From Pandoraea fibrosis (GTDB lineage: Bacteria; Pseudomonadota; Gammaproteobacteria; Burkholderiales; Burkholderiaceae), in assembly GCF_000807775.2 (NCBI RefSeq), contig NZ_CP047385.1:4340001-4404000 (forward strand): a DNA stretch of 64,000 nucleotides, written 5' to 3'. Numbering within the stretch: the first letter of the stretch is position 1; every line of letters starts with the position of its first letter. The position numbers were made by a program, and so were the translations under genes. Shown one piece after another: positions 18,615-26,217 of this stretch. The notes below the pieces were generated by a model. That model saw only the letters and a program-made list of their open reading frames with translations, was not told where the DNA came from and did no database searches.

Positions 18615-19529
18615 TCAGAATCGCGCGAGCAGTTGCCCTAACAGCGCGGCGCCTTCCTTGCCCTTGGCCGAATCGGCCCACAGGCGATCGATCATGGCGC
18701 GGTACATACCGACGCCGTCTGGCGATGTGGTGATGGTGGCGATGCCGGTACGCAGGTTCGGCAACTCCCCCAGACGGAACGGCGAGACGGCGACATAGGC
18801 CTCGCCCTGCGCTTCGAAGATCTGGAATGTCTCGTTGGGCATGTTGTCGCTCACGATCCCGATCTGCACACCGGTCGTGTCGGCTTCGAGGAACTCGACA
18901 ATGCGCGCGACTTCGCGACGTGCCGCCATCTTGCGCTCAAGTTGCACCCCCGGTGGCAATCCGAGCCGCCCCACGAGCCCGTGATGCAGGAACTGCTCGA
19001 TCTGGCGCAACCCGATCAGGCTCGTCACCGCGAGCCGCTGACGCGAGAAGCTCGATTTGCGCTCTTGCAGAATGCCCAGCACGCGATCGATCGTGTTCGC
19101 CCAATGGCGGTCGGCGAGGGTGGGCGGAATGCTCTCGTCGAGCATGTGACGCAGCCACACGTCGTAGTCTTCGGATGTGAGCAGAAACGAAATCGGGTCG
19201 AAGTGCGCGACGATGCGCTCGGAACGGCTCTCCAGTTGACGCATCCGCTCGAAGTAGCTCACCGCCGAGTCGTGATATTCGACTTCCACGCCCAGCAGGT
19301 TCGCCAGCGACACCCCCAGCAGCGCCGCGAGCCGCTCAAGCGTATCGATCTTGACGATCTCGCCACGCTCCAGCTTATAGATGGCCGCGCGCGAGATATC
19401 GAGTTGCTCCGCCACATCCTCGCTACGTAACTCCGCCGCCAGCCGGTAGGCGCGCAAACGCTCGCCAATGGCTCGGAAATTGAAACGCGCACCTCTCGGC
19501 GCCCGGGATGTCGTCGCTGCTCGATTCAA
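18615..19529 (-). CDS. XRE-family transcriptional regulator with large C-terminal domain
   Basis: A 304-residue protein. The N-terminal helix-turn-helix (residues about 20-80) reads AIGERLRAYRLAAELRSEDV, then EQLDISRAAIYKLERGE and LAALLGVSLANLLG. About 220 residues without a recognised family follow, probably a ligand or dimer domain. The start is TTG at 19529 with GGGGG a few bases upstream. It is divergent from the porin. Three similar palindromes in the following module make it the obvious candidate regulator. Confidence 0.85.
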   Translation of the reverse strand: MNRAATTSRAPRGARFNFRAIGERLRAYRLAAELRSEDVAEQLDISRAAIYKLERGEIVKIDTLERLAALLGVSLANLLGVEVEYHDSAVSYFERMRQLESRSERIVAHFDPISFLLTSEDYDVWLRHMLDESIPPTLADRHWANTIDRVLGILQERKSSFSRQRLAVTSLIGLRQIEQFLHHGLVGRLGLPPGVQLERKMAARREVARIVEFLEADTTGVQIGIVSDNMPNETFQIFEAQGEAYVAVSPFRLGELPNLRTGIATITTSPDGVGMYRAMIDRLWADSAKGKEGAALLGQLLARF

Positions 19530-19711
19530 ATCGCCCCCTGTCGGATGCCAATGCCCGGGTCGGTCAGTCGCCGTGCCCGCATTGCAGTGCGGGGATTATA
19601 CCGGTCGCTCGCACGTCCCGATGTCGCACCATTGCACGCCGCGCCGGACATGCCGCCGTCCCCGCACTGTCGCAAACACCCCACATCGGCTCGCCGAATA
19701 TTTTTCCGATT

Positions 19712-19727
19712 GTCTATTTTTTTAGAC
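19712..19727. promoter_or_regulatory. Operator-like palindrome, copy 1 (porin/regulator intergenic region)
   Basis: GTCTATTTTTTTAGAC. The right half TTTAGAC is identical to the other two copies and the left half differs at two positions. It lies between the XRE gene and the porin, 145 bases before the porin ATG. Confidence 0.55.
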
Positions 19728-19871
19728 ATCCGCACGATTCCGATCACGGATCCCCCATGGCGTGGGAATGCCCTGCCCCGAGGGCGTGCCCGATGTGTTT
19801 TGGGGGATGACCCCACGTGCTGGCAGTGATAGCCTGCGCGCCGTCCAGAAATTTATACCAACAAAGAGGGA

Positions 19872-20924
19872 ATGATGAAAACCTGGCACAAGGTGGCTGG
19901 CGCCGCCGCACTGAGCGCCGCAACGCTCGCAACCACGGCTCACGCACAATCGAGCGTGAGCTTCTACGGCCTCGCCGATGCCTACGTCGGCTCGGTGAAG
20001 AACCCCGGCGGCAACGCTGCCGTCGTGCAGCAAGGCGGCGGCATGACCACGTCGTACTGGGGGCTGGCCGGCACCGAAGATCTGGGCGGCGGCAACAGCG
20101 CGCTGTTCGTGCTGGAAAGCTACTTCCAACCGAACAACGGCACCTATGGGCGCTTCGCCGGCGACAGCTTCTTCTCGCGCAATGCCTACGTCGGTCTGTC
20201 CAACGCCATGGGCACCTTGCGTCTGGGGCGCATCACCACCCCGCTCTATCTCGCGACGATCCAGTTCAACCCGTTCAACAACTCGTACACCTTCTCGCCG
20301 ATGATTTTCCACACCTACAAGGGTCTGGGAACGCAAGGCGTGGTGGGTGACTCGGCATGGAACAACGCGATCGCCTACACGTCACCGACATACGCCGGCA
20401 TGGCGGGCACACTGCTGTATGCGACCGGCAACAGCCCAACCGACCATAGCGCGAAGAAATGGGCCGCAGCGTTCACGTACGCCAACGGCCCGTTCGCCGC
20501 CGCCGTGAACTATCAGTACGTGAATTTCAGCGCGACGCCCGGAGATTTCGGCTCGCAATTGCCGGGCGTCACCGGGCTGACCAACCAGAACACGGCACAG
20601 CTCGGCCTGTCCTACGACTTCGCCGTGGTGAAGGTCTTCGCCCAGTACATGCTCGTCGCGAGTCAGGCCGCGAGCGGCAACTTCCACGCCAATACGGGAC
20701 AGTTGGGGGCCTCGGTGCCGCTCGGCCGTGGCAGCGTGCTCGCCTCGGTAGCCTACACCGGCTCGAACGGCTCGGGCGATAACCAGCGTCGCACCACCTG
20801 GGCGCTCGGCTACGACTACCCGCTGTCCAAGCGAACGGATATCTACGCCGCGTACAAGTACGACCACATGAGCGATATGTCGACCGGCCAGACCTACGGT
20901 GCCGGCCTGCGCATGAAGTTCTAA
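19872..20924 (+). CDS. Gram-negative general porin (OmpC-like, Burkholderiaceae type)
   Basis: A 350-residue outer-membrane protein with a signal peptide (VAGAAALSAATLATTAHA) and mature start QSSVSFYGLADAYVG, the standard beginning of betaproteobacterial trimeric porins. GLAGTEDLGGGNSALFVLE and the terminal phenylalanine (GAGLRMKF) are also typical. It forms a diffusion channel. Two ATGs in tandem follow GAGGGA; the second (19875) has the better spacing. Its place behind a shared operator suggests it admits the substrate of the downstream catabolic module. Confidence 0.93.
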   Translation: MMKTWHKVAGAAALSAATLATTAHAQSSVSFYGLADAYVGSVKNPGGNAAVVQQGGGMTTSYWGLAGTEDLGGGNSALFVLESYFQPNNGTYGRFAGDSFFSRNAYVGLSNAMGTLRLGRITTPLYLATIQFNPFNNSYTFSPMIFHTYKGLGTQGVVGDSAWNNAIAYTSPTYAGMAGTLLYATGNSPTDHSAKKWAAAFTYANGPFAAAVNYQYVNFSATPGDFGSQLPGVTGLTNQNTAQLGLSYDFAVVKVFAQYMLVASQAASGNFHANTGQLGASVPLGRGSVLASVAYTGSNGSGDNQRRTTWALGYDYPLSKRTDIYAAYKYDHMSDMSTGQTYGAGLRMKF

Positions 20925-21065
20925 GCCGTGGCTGGCCGCATGGCCAGCCTTCCCGAGGCATGCGACGGCACACGTTTCCCGTTCTGGCTACACACTGTCG
21001 CATGGCCCCGGGATCAGGGTTTGACCCGATTATTTTCGCCTTGCCTGCCCCGCCGGGTTCGTTTA

Positions 21066-21081
21066 GTCTAAATATTTAGAC
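21066..21081. promoter_or_regulatory. Operator-like palindrome, copy 2 (perfect)
   Basis: GTCTAAATATTTAGAC is a perfect 16-base palindrome, ending 14 bases before the likely start codon of the small gene at 21096. The position fits repression of initiation or of a promoter just upstream. Confidence 0.7.
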
Positions 21082-21095
21082 AAATGGAGCGCACG

Positions 21096-21419
21096 ATGGA
21101 TCTGCAACTTGCATGCGTCTGGTTACAACGCGACACGGTCGGTCTGGCCGACATCGAAGATTTTGCCGCGCGTTGTCTCAATGCATCGAAGTCAGCCACG
21201 CGAGAGTCGGCAGCGTTGCTGCTGCTGGCGCAGGCCGCCCAAACCTTCGCGGAACGTCAGTCGGGCATTGCCGCCAGCGGCGAGACGTTTCAGGCATTCC
21301 TCGCCCGCAGCAAGGCCTACGCCACCATGTTGCGCGATGCAGCGGCCACCTCCGATGCCCGTTTCCTTGCCTCGCTGAACGACTTCGCTGCGCAACTGAC
21401 CACCGAGGTCTATGCCTGA
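21096..21419 (+). CDS. Small helical protein of unknown function in the putative orotate module
   Basis: A 107-residue protein, mostly alpha-helical and Ala-rich (SAALLLLAQAAQTFAERQSG), with no signal peptide or metal motif. No family was recognised. An ATG at 21084 is in frame, but the ATG at 21096 has GGAG six bases upstream and leaves the palindrome outside the gene. It lies between porin and importer, each with its own palindrome, so it is probably a co-regulated accessory or regulatory protein. Confidence 0.65.
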   Translation: MDLQLACVWLQRDTVGLADIEDFAARCLNASKSATRESAALLLLAQAAQTFAERQSGIAASGETFQAFLARSKAYATMLRDAAATSDARFLASLNDFAAQLTTEVYA

Positions 21420-21487
21420 CGTTGCACGACGGCGGGCGAGGGGCGAATCTTGGCGCGCATCCCCGGCGATATTTTTTTCACTTGATC

Positions 21488-21503
21488 GTCTAAAAATTTA
21501 GAC
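21488..21503. promoter_or_regulatory. Operator-like palindrome, copy 3
   Basis: GTCTAAAAATTTAGAC has both 7-base half sites identical to copy 2; only the two central bases differ. It lies 63 bases before the start of the MFS importer. Confidence 0.7.
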
Positions 21504-21566
21504 AAATTGACGAAAACAACGCGACGGTTATCGCCGCGTCGCTTCGCCGCCCCACAGGAACCGATC

Positions 21567-22829
21567 ATGGAAGCCAACCTGAATACACCGAGTGCGCAAC
21601 ACGCGGGCGCTACGTCCGACGAGATCGTCACCCCTTACGCCTGGAAGGCGCTCGCGGGCTCTGCCATCGGCTATGCGATGGATGGTTTCGATCTGTTGAT
21701 TCTCGGCTTCATGCTGCCGGCGATTACGGCCGGGCTGCAACTCTCGGCCGGACAGGCCGGCGCGCTCGTGACGTGGACGCTGATCGGTGCCGTCGCGGGT
21801 GGCATTCTGTTCGGCGCGCTCTCGGACCGCTACGGCCGGGTGCGCATGCTCACCTGGACGATCCTGCTGTTCGCCGTGTTCACCGGCCTGTGTGCGTTTG
21901 CGCAAGGCTTTTGGGACTTGCTCGTGTACCGCACGATTGCGGGCATCGGACTGGGTGGCGAATTCGGCATCGGCATGGCGCTGGCCGCCGAAGCGTGGCC
22001 TGCGGCCAAACGCGCCCGTGTCTCGTCGTATGTCGCACTCGGCTGGCAGACGGGAGTCCTCGCCGCAGCGTTGCTGACACCGTTGTTGCTGATGCATATC
22101 GGCTGGCGCGGCATGTTCCTCGTGGGCGTACTGCCCGCCCTCGTCGCCTGGGTGCTGCGCAACAAGCTGCACGAGCCTGAAGTGTTCGTGCGGCGCACTG
22201 GCAAAAGCGCGACGTCGGAGCGCAGCAGCAACGCCTTCCGTCTGCTCGTGAAAGACGCCCGCACCACGCGCGTGAGTCTGGGCATCGTGATTCTCTGCTC
22301 GGTGCAGAACTTCGGCTACTACGGGATCATGATCTGGCTGCCGACGTTCCTCTCGCAGAAGCTCGGCTTCTCGCTCACGAAGTCCGGCCTTTGGACCGCG
22401 GCCACCGTGATCGGCATGATGATCGGCGTGTGGGCTTTCGGACAACTGGCCGACCGCATCGGACGCCGTCCCACGTTCCTGCTGTATCAGGCCGGCGCTG
22501 TGGTCATGGTGATCGTCTACGCCCAGTTGACGGACCCGACGGTCATGCTCTTCGCCGGCGCGCTGATGGGCATGTTCGTGAACGGGATGGTCGGCGGCTA
22601 CGGCACGCTGATGTCCGAGGCCTACCCGACCGCCGCCCGCGCCACCGCGCAGAACGTCTTGTGGAACATCGGACGCGCCATCGGCGGGCTGGGGCCGGTC
22701 GTCGTGGGTGCATTGGCTGCCCGCTACTCGTTCCAGATTGCCATTGCATTGCTCGCGAGCCTGTATGTGCTCGACATGCTCGCGACGCGCTTCCTGATCC
22801 CCGAACTCAAAGGCGTTGAACTCGAATAA
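21567..22829 (+). CDS. MFS transporter of the aromatic acid/organic acid:H+ symporter group
   Basis: A 420-residue protein with about twelve spans. The first span carries GYAMDGFDLLILGFMLP, with the DGFD signature of the acid:proton symporter branch, then GALSDRYGRVRM in loop 2-3 and GLGGEFGIGMALAAEAWP. It probably imports an organic acid. The start ATG at 21567 follows AGGAA by nine bases; the frame opens 20 codons earlier without a site. It is followed at 58 bases by PyrK- and PyrD-like genes, which points to orotate or a related pyrimidine acid as substrate. Confidence 0.87.
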   Translation: MEANLNTPSAQHAGATSDEIVTPYAWKALAGSAIGYAMDGFDLLILGFMLPAITAGLQLSAGQAGALVTWTLIGAVAGGILFGALSDRYGRVRMLTWTILLFAVFTGLCAFAQGFWDLLVYRTIAGIGLGGEFGIGMALAAEAWPAAKRARVSSYVALGWQTGVLAAALLTPLLLMHIGWRGMFLVGVLPALVAWVLRNKLHEPEVFVRRTGKSATSERSSNAFRLLVKDARTTRVSLGIVILCSVQNFGYYGIMIWLPTFLSQKLGFSLTKSGLWTAATVIGMMIGVWAFGQLADRIGRRPTFLLYQAGAVVMVIVYAQLTDPTVMLFAGALMGMFVNGMVGGYGTLMSEAYPTAARATAQNVLWNIGRAIGGLGPVVVGALAARYSFQIAIALLASLYVLDMLATRFLIPELKGVELE

Positions 22830-22887
22830 CGAGCGGCACGACGTCCACGACGCGTGCCACGCCAGCCCCCACCATTCGGAGACCCCC

Positions 22888-23838
22888 ATGTCAGTTGCCA
22901 CTCTGACGCGTACCGACGTCGCCCACCCTTCGGGGTGTGTGCCTTCGGACGCAGACACCCCCTGCGACACCTTCGACACGCACAATGCGATGTGCCGCAC
23001 GCCGACGGTCGCAACGCATCGCTGCCGTATCCTCACGCATCATGCGGTCAATGCGCGTTACCGCTACCTGCGATTGCAGGCCGATGCCCCCATCGCCCTC
23101 ACCACGCAGCCCGGCCAGTTCTACCAGTTGAAGTGCCCGGTCACGCACAGCGACGCGCCCTTCCTGCTGCGCCCGATGAGCGTGTACGGCACCGGCCCCG
23201 AGCCGGACACCATCGAGTTTCTTTACAACGTCACGGGCGTTGGCACGCGTGCGCTGGCGACCCTGCCGGAAGGGGCAACGCTCGATATCGTCGGCCCGCT
23301 CGGCAATACGTTCACACTGAACACGCAGTCGTCGCAGTGGCAACGTGTGATGCTGGTTGCGCGCGGCGTCGGTCTGGCGACGATGGCGCCGCTCGTGCAA
23401 CGGGCCGCGGCCGCCGGGCTGAAGCTGACGGTCGTGATGTCGGCGCGCAGCGAAGCCGATCTGATGCGCGACGAATTCCTGCGCTCGCCGCAAGCCCGCG
23501 CACTGGCCGACGTGCATTGCGTGTTCGACACCGACGGCTCGTCGGCCGTCGATGCGCTTGAGCCGCGCATACGCGCCCTGCTCGACGCCGCGTCCCACGA
23601 CGCGGTCTACACCTGCGGCTCGCATCGTCTGCTGATGCTGCTTCAGCGTGTGCTGCACGCTCACCCGCAGATCACCGCCGAAGTCGCCATGGAGCAACGC
23701 ATGGCGTGCGGCATGGGCGTCTGCCTGTCGTGCGTGCGCCTGTTCGATCGCGACGGCGACAAGCAATTCCTGCGCGTGTGCCGCGAGGGCCCGGTGTTTC
23801 CGATTCGCGACGTCGTCGGGGAGGTGGATTTTGGCTGA
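22888..23838 (+). CDS. Dihydroorotate dehydrogenase electron-transfer subunit (PyrK-like)
   Basis: A 316-residue FAD/[2Fe-2S] reductase of the ferredoxin-NADP reductase fold. The FAD site phrase is LLRPMSVYG and the NAD-binding part begins VMLVARGVGLATMAPL. The C-terminal cluster is C-x4-C-x2-C-x15-C in MACGMGVCLSCVRLF...RVC, almost the spacing of Lactococcus PyrK. An N-terminal extension of about 45 residues, with several Cys and His, is unusual. It passes electrons between NAD(H) and the PyrD subunit, which overlaps it by 8 bases. It starts at the ATG at 22888 with GGAG upstream. Confidence 0.87.
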   Translation: MSVATLTRTDVAHPSGCVPSDADTPCDTFDTHNAMCRTPTVATHRCRILTHHAVNARYRYLRLQADAPIALTTQPGQFYQLKCPVTHSDAPFLLRPMSVYGTGPEPDTIEFLYNVTGVGTRALATLPEGATLDIVGPLGNTFTLNTQSSQWQRVMLVARGVGLATMAPLVQRAAAAGLKLTVVMSARSEADLMRDEFLRSPQARALADVHCVFDTDGSSAVDALEPRIRALLDAASHDAVYTCGSHRLLMLLQRVLHAHPQITAEVAMEQRMACGMGVCLSCVRLFDRDGDKQFLRVCREGPVFPIRDVVGEVDFG

Positions 23839-24781
23839 TCTCTCGGTACGCATCGGATCGCTTACGCTGCGCAACCCTGTCATGCCAGCCTCGGGCTGCT
23901 TCGCGGTCGAATACGCCGAAGCGCTGGATCTGACCCGGCTCGGTGCGCTCGTCATCAAGAGCGTCTCGCCCGCCACTCGTGCGGGCAACCCGACACCGCG
24001 CGTGGCCGAAACCGCCAGCGGCATGCTCAATTCCATCGGTATTCCCAGCAAGGGGCTCGACGCCTACCGGCGCGACGTTCTGCCCGCCTATACTCGCTTC
24101 GACACCCCTGTCGTGGTATCCGTGTCGGCCGACACCGCGGAGTCTTTCGGAGACGCCTGCGCAACGCTGTCGCTGCCGGAAGTCGCGGCCATCGAGGCGA
24201 ACATTTCCTGCCCGAACCTCGAGGCGGACGGCATGGCCTTCGCGATGTTGCCCGAGAGCACTTACAAGGCGGTGAGCGCCATTCGCCGCCGGACCTCGCA
24301 TCCGTTATGGGTAAAGCTCACCCCGAACGCCGGCCAGATTGCACTGATCGCCAAAGCTGCAGAAGACGCAGGGGCCGACGCCATCGTCATGGGCAACACC
24401 GTACTGGGCATGGCCATCGACGTGCGCACGCGCAAGCCCAAGCTCGGCAATGTGATGGGCGGACTCTCGGGCCCGGCGATCAAGCCGCTCGCGATCCGGC
24501 TCGTGCACCAGTGCCATCGCGCGGTGCGCATTCCGATCATCGGTTGCGGCGGCATCGAAACGGCAGACGACGCCATCGAGTTCATGCTCGCAGGCGCCTC
24601 GGCCGTGCAAGTCGGCACGGCGTCGTTCCGCGATCCGGCCGTGATGGGACACATCGTCGATGGACTGACCGCGTATTGCGATGCGCAGGCCGTCGAACGC
24701 CTCTCGACGCTCACGGGCGCTGTCGCGCTCGACGCCCAACTGACCGACCGCTGGCTGCGCTTCGCCCAGCAATCCGGCTGA
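23831..24781 (+). CDS. Class 1 dihydroorotate dehydrogenase catalytic subunit (PyrD-like)
   Basis: A 316-residue FMN barrel enzyme. The N-terminus LSVRIGSLTLRNPVMPASG and motif NISCPN identify class 1, where the Cys is the catalytic base (class 2 enzymes have Ser). FMN-binding phrases GCGGIETADDAIEFMLAGAS and VQVGTASF are present. The start is TTG at 23831 behind GGGGAGG, overlapping the PyrK-like gene by 8 bases, as expected for a complex with fixed stoichiometry. Burkholderiaceae normally make pyrimidines with a quinone-linked class 2 enzyme, so this pair is probably catabolic, reducing orotate to dihydroorotate. A dihydropyrimidine-like substrate is possible. Confidence 0.87.
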   Translation: MADLSVRIGSLTLRNPVMPASGCFAVEYAEALDLTRLGALVIKSVSPATRAGNPTPRVAETASGMLNSIGIPSKGLDAYRRDVLPAYTRFDTPVVVSVSADTAESFGDACATLSLPEVAAIEANISCPNLEADGMAFAMLPESTYKAVSAIRRRTSHPLWVKLTPNAGQIALIAKAAEDAGADAIVMGNTVLGMAIDVRTRKPKLGNVMGGLSGPAIKPLAIRLVHQCHRAVRIPIIGCGGIETADDAIEFMLAGASAVQVGTASFRDPAVMGHIVDGLTAYCDAQAVERLSTLTGAVALDAQLTDRWLRFAQQSG

Positions 24782-24847
24782 GCCATCCAATCGCGGTCCC
24801 AAGCCTTACGTAACCCTCGCAAAGCCTCACGCGAAAAGAAGTCACTC

Positions 24848-26101
24848 ATGGAACTGAACGCGCTGGCCCCATTGGCCGAGCAACTCTTCACCGACCTGCG
24901 CCGTCTTGGCGACGATGGCGTCGGCATCACCCGCGACAGCTACGGCGAGGGCGAGAATGCCGCCGCCGTGTATCTGACGGAGTGGGCCGGACACCAGGGA
25001 CTGACGGTCACACGCGACCGCGCCGCCAATCTGGTCTTCACCCTGCCCGACGACACCGGCGACGCGCCCGCCACGTGGATCGGCTCGCACCTCGACTCGG
25101 TCCCGCAAGGCGGCAACTACGACGGTCTTGCCGGCATCGTGGCCGGTCTGTTGTGTCTCGTCGAACAACGACGCTGCCAGCGAGTCACGGCCACACCGGT
25201 GCGCGTGCTCGCCTTGCGCGGCGAGGAAAGCGCGTGGTTCGGCAAAGCGTACATGGGATCGAGCGCGCTATTCGGCAAGCTGAACGATGCCGATCTGGCC
25301 ATGCCCCACCGCACGCACGGCCGCACGCTCGCAGCATGCATGGCCGAGGCCGGCGCCGATATCGACGCGATTCGCGACGGCGTCACGCTGTTCGACACCT
25401 CACGGGCCAAGACGTGGCTGGAACTGCACATCGAACAGGGCCCGGTGATGATCGCGCGCCACATGCCCGTGGCCATCGTGCCCGGCATTCGCGGCAATGT
25501 GCGGCATAACCGCGTGTCTTGCGTAGGTGAAGCGGGCCACTCGGGCGCCGTGCCGCGATGGCTACGCCACGACGCCATGTTCGCGGTGGCCGATCTCATC
25601 ACGCGACTCGACGAGCACTGGCGCGCCCTGCTCGAGCGCGGCATCGATCTGGTCGTGACGACCGGTATCGTCGGCACCGATCCCGCCGAACACGCGATTT
25701 CGCGCATTCCCGGCAAGGTGGATTTCAGTCTGGAAGTGCGAAGCCAGAGTTCGGATACGCTCGACGTGTTCTACGAGTTGATGCGTACCGAGTGTCGTGC
25801 GATCGAACGCGATCGCGGTGTGCAGTTCGTGTTCGATCGTCGTCTGGCGTCCCCGCCCGCGATCATGGACGCGCATGTGTCGTCGCTGCTGGTCGACGCC
25901 TGCCGCACGCTCGATCTGCCGCAGGAACGTGTGCCGAGTGGTGCGGGTCACGACGCCGCCATTTTCGCCAACGCCGGGATTCCCAGCGGTATGGTGTTCG
26001 TGCGCAATGCCAACGGCTCGCACAATCCGCACGAAAGCATGGATCTCGACGACTTCATGCGCGGCGTACAGGTACTGGACGCCGTCACGCATCGGCTCTG
26101 A
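24848..26101 (+). CDS. M20-type Zn-dependent N-carbamoyl amidohydrolase (ureidosuccinase/allantoate amidohydrolase family)
   Basis: A 417-residue hydrolase. Metal-binding phrases are GSHLDSVPQGGNYDGLAG, LRGEESAWFG and ELHIEQGPV. The C-terminal part has GAGHDAAIFANAGIPSG and NGSHNPHE. The family hydrolyses N-carbamoyl-L-amino acids, beta-ureidopropionate or allantoate. Next to PyrK/PyrD-like genes, the natural substrate would be N-carbamoyl-L-aspartate (ureidosuccinate), giving aspartate, CO2 and ammonia. That is an inference from context. It is 66 bases after the PyrD-like gene and closed by a terminator. Confidence 0.88.
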   Translation: MELNALAPLAEQLFTDLRRLGDDGVGITRDSYGEGENAAAVYLTEWAGHQGLTVTRDRAANLVFTLPDDTGDAPATWIGSHLDSVPQGGNYDGLAGIVAGLLCLVEQRRCQRVTATPVRVLALRGEESAWFGKAYMGSSALFGKLNDADLAMPHRTHGRTLAACMAEAGADIDAIRDGVTLFDTSRAKTWLELHIEQGPVMIARHMPVAIVPGIRGNVRHNRVSCVGEAGHSGAVPRWLRHDAMFAVADLITRLDEHWRALLERGIDLVVTTGIVGTDPAEHAISRIPGKVDFSLEVRSQSSDTLDVFYELMRTECRAIERDRGVQFVFDRRLASPPAIMDAHVSSLLVDACRTLDLPQERVPSGAGHDAAIFANAGIPSGMVFVRNANGSHNPHESMDLDDFMRGVQVLDAVTHRL

Positions 26102-26120
26102 ACGACCGTTGCGTCGACAC

Positions 26121-26153
26121 AAAAAAACGGGCCGCTAACACGCGGCCCGTTTT
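26121..26153. terminator. Bidirectional terminator between convergent hydrolase genes
   Basis: ACGGGCCGC (26127-26135) and GCGGCCCGT (26142-26150) form a 9-bp stem flanked by A7 on the left and T4 on the right. It can stop transcripts from both sides. Confidence 0.85.
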
Positions 26154-26217
26154 GTCTTTCAGATTCACCCCGCCGTCCAGACGCATCGCGCGCTGACGGA
26201 CACGCCAGCTTGAGGCC

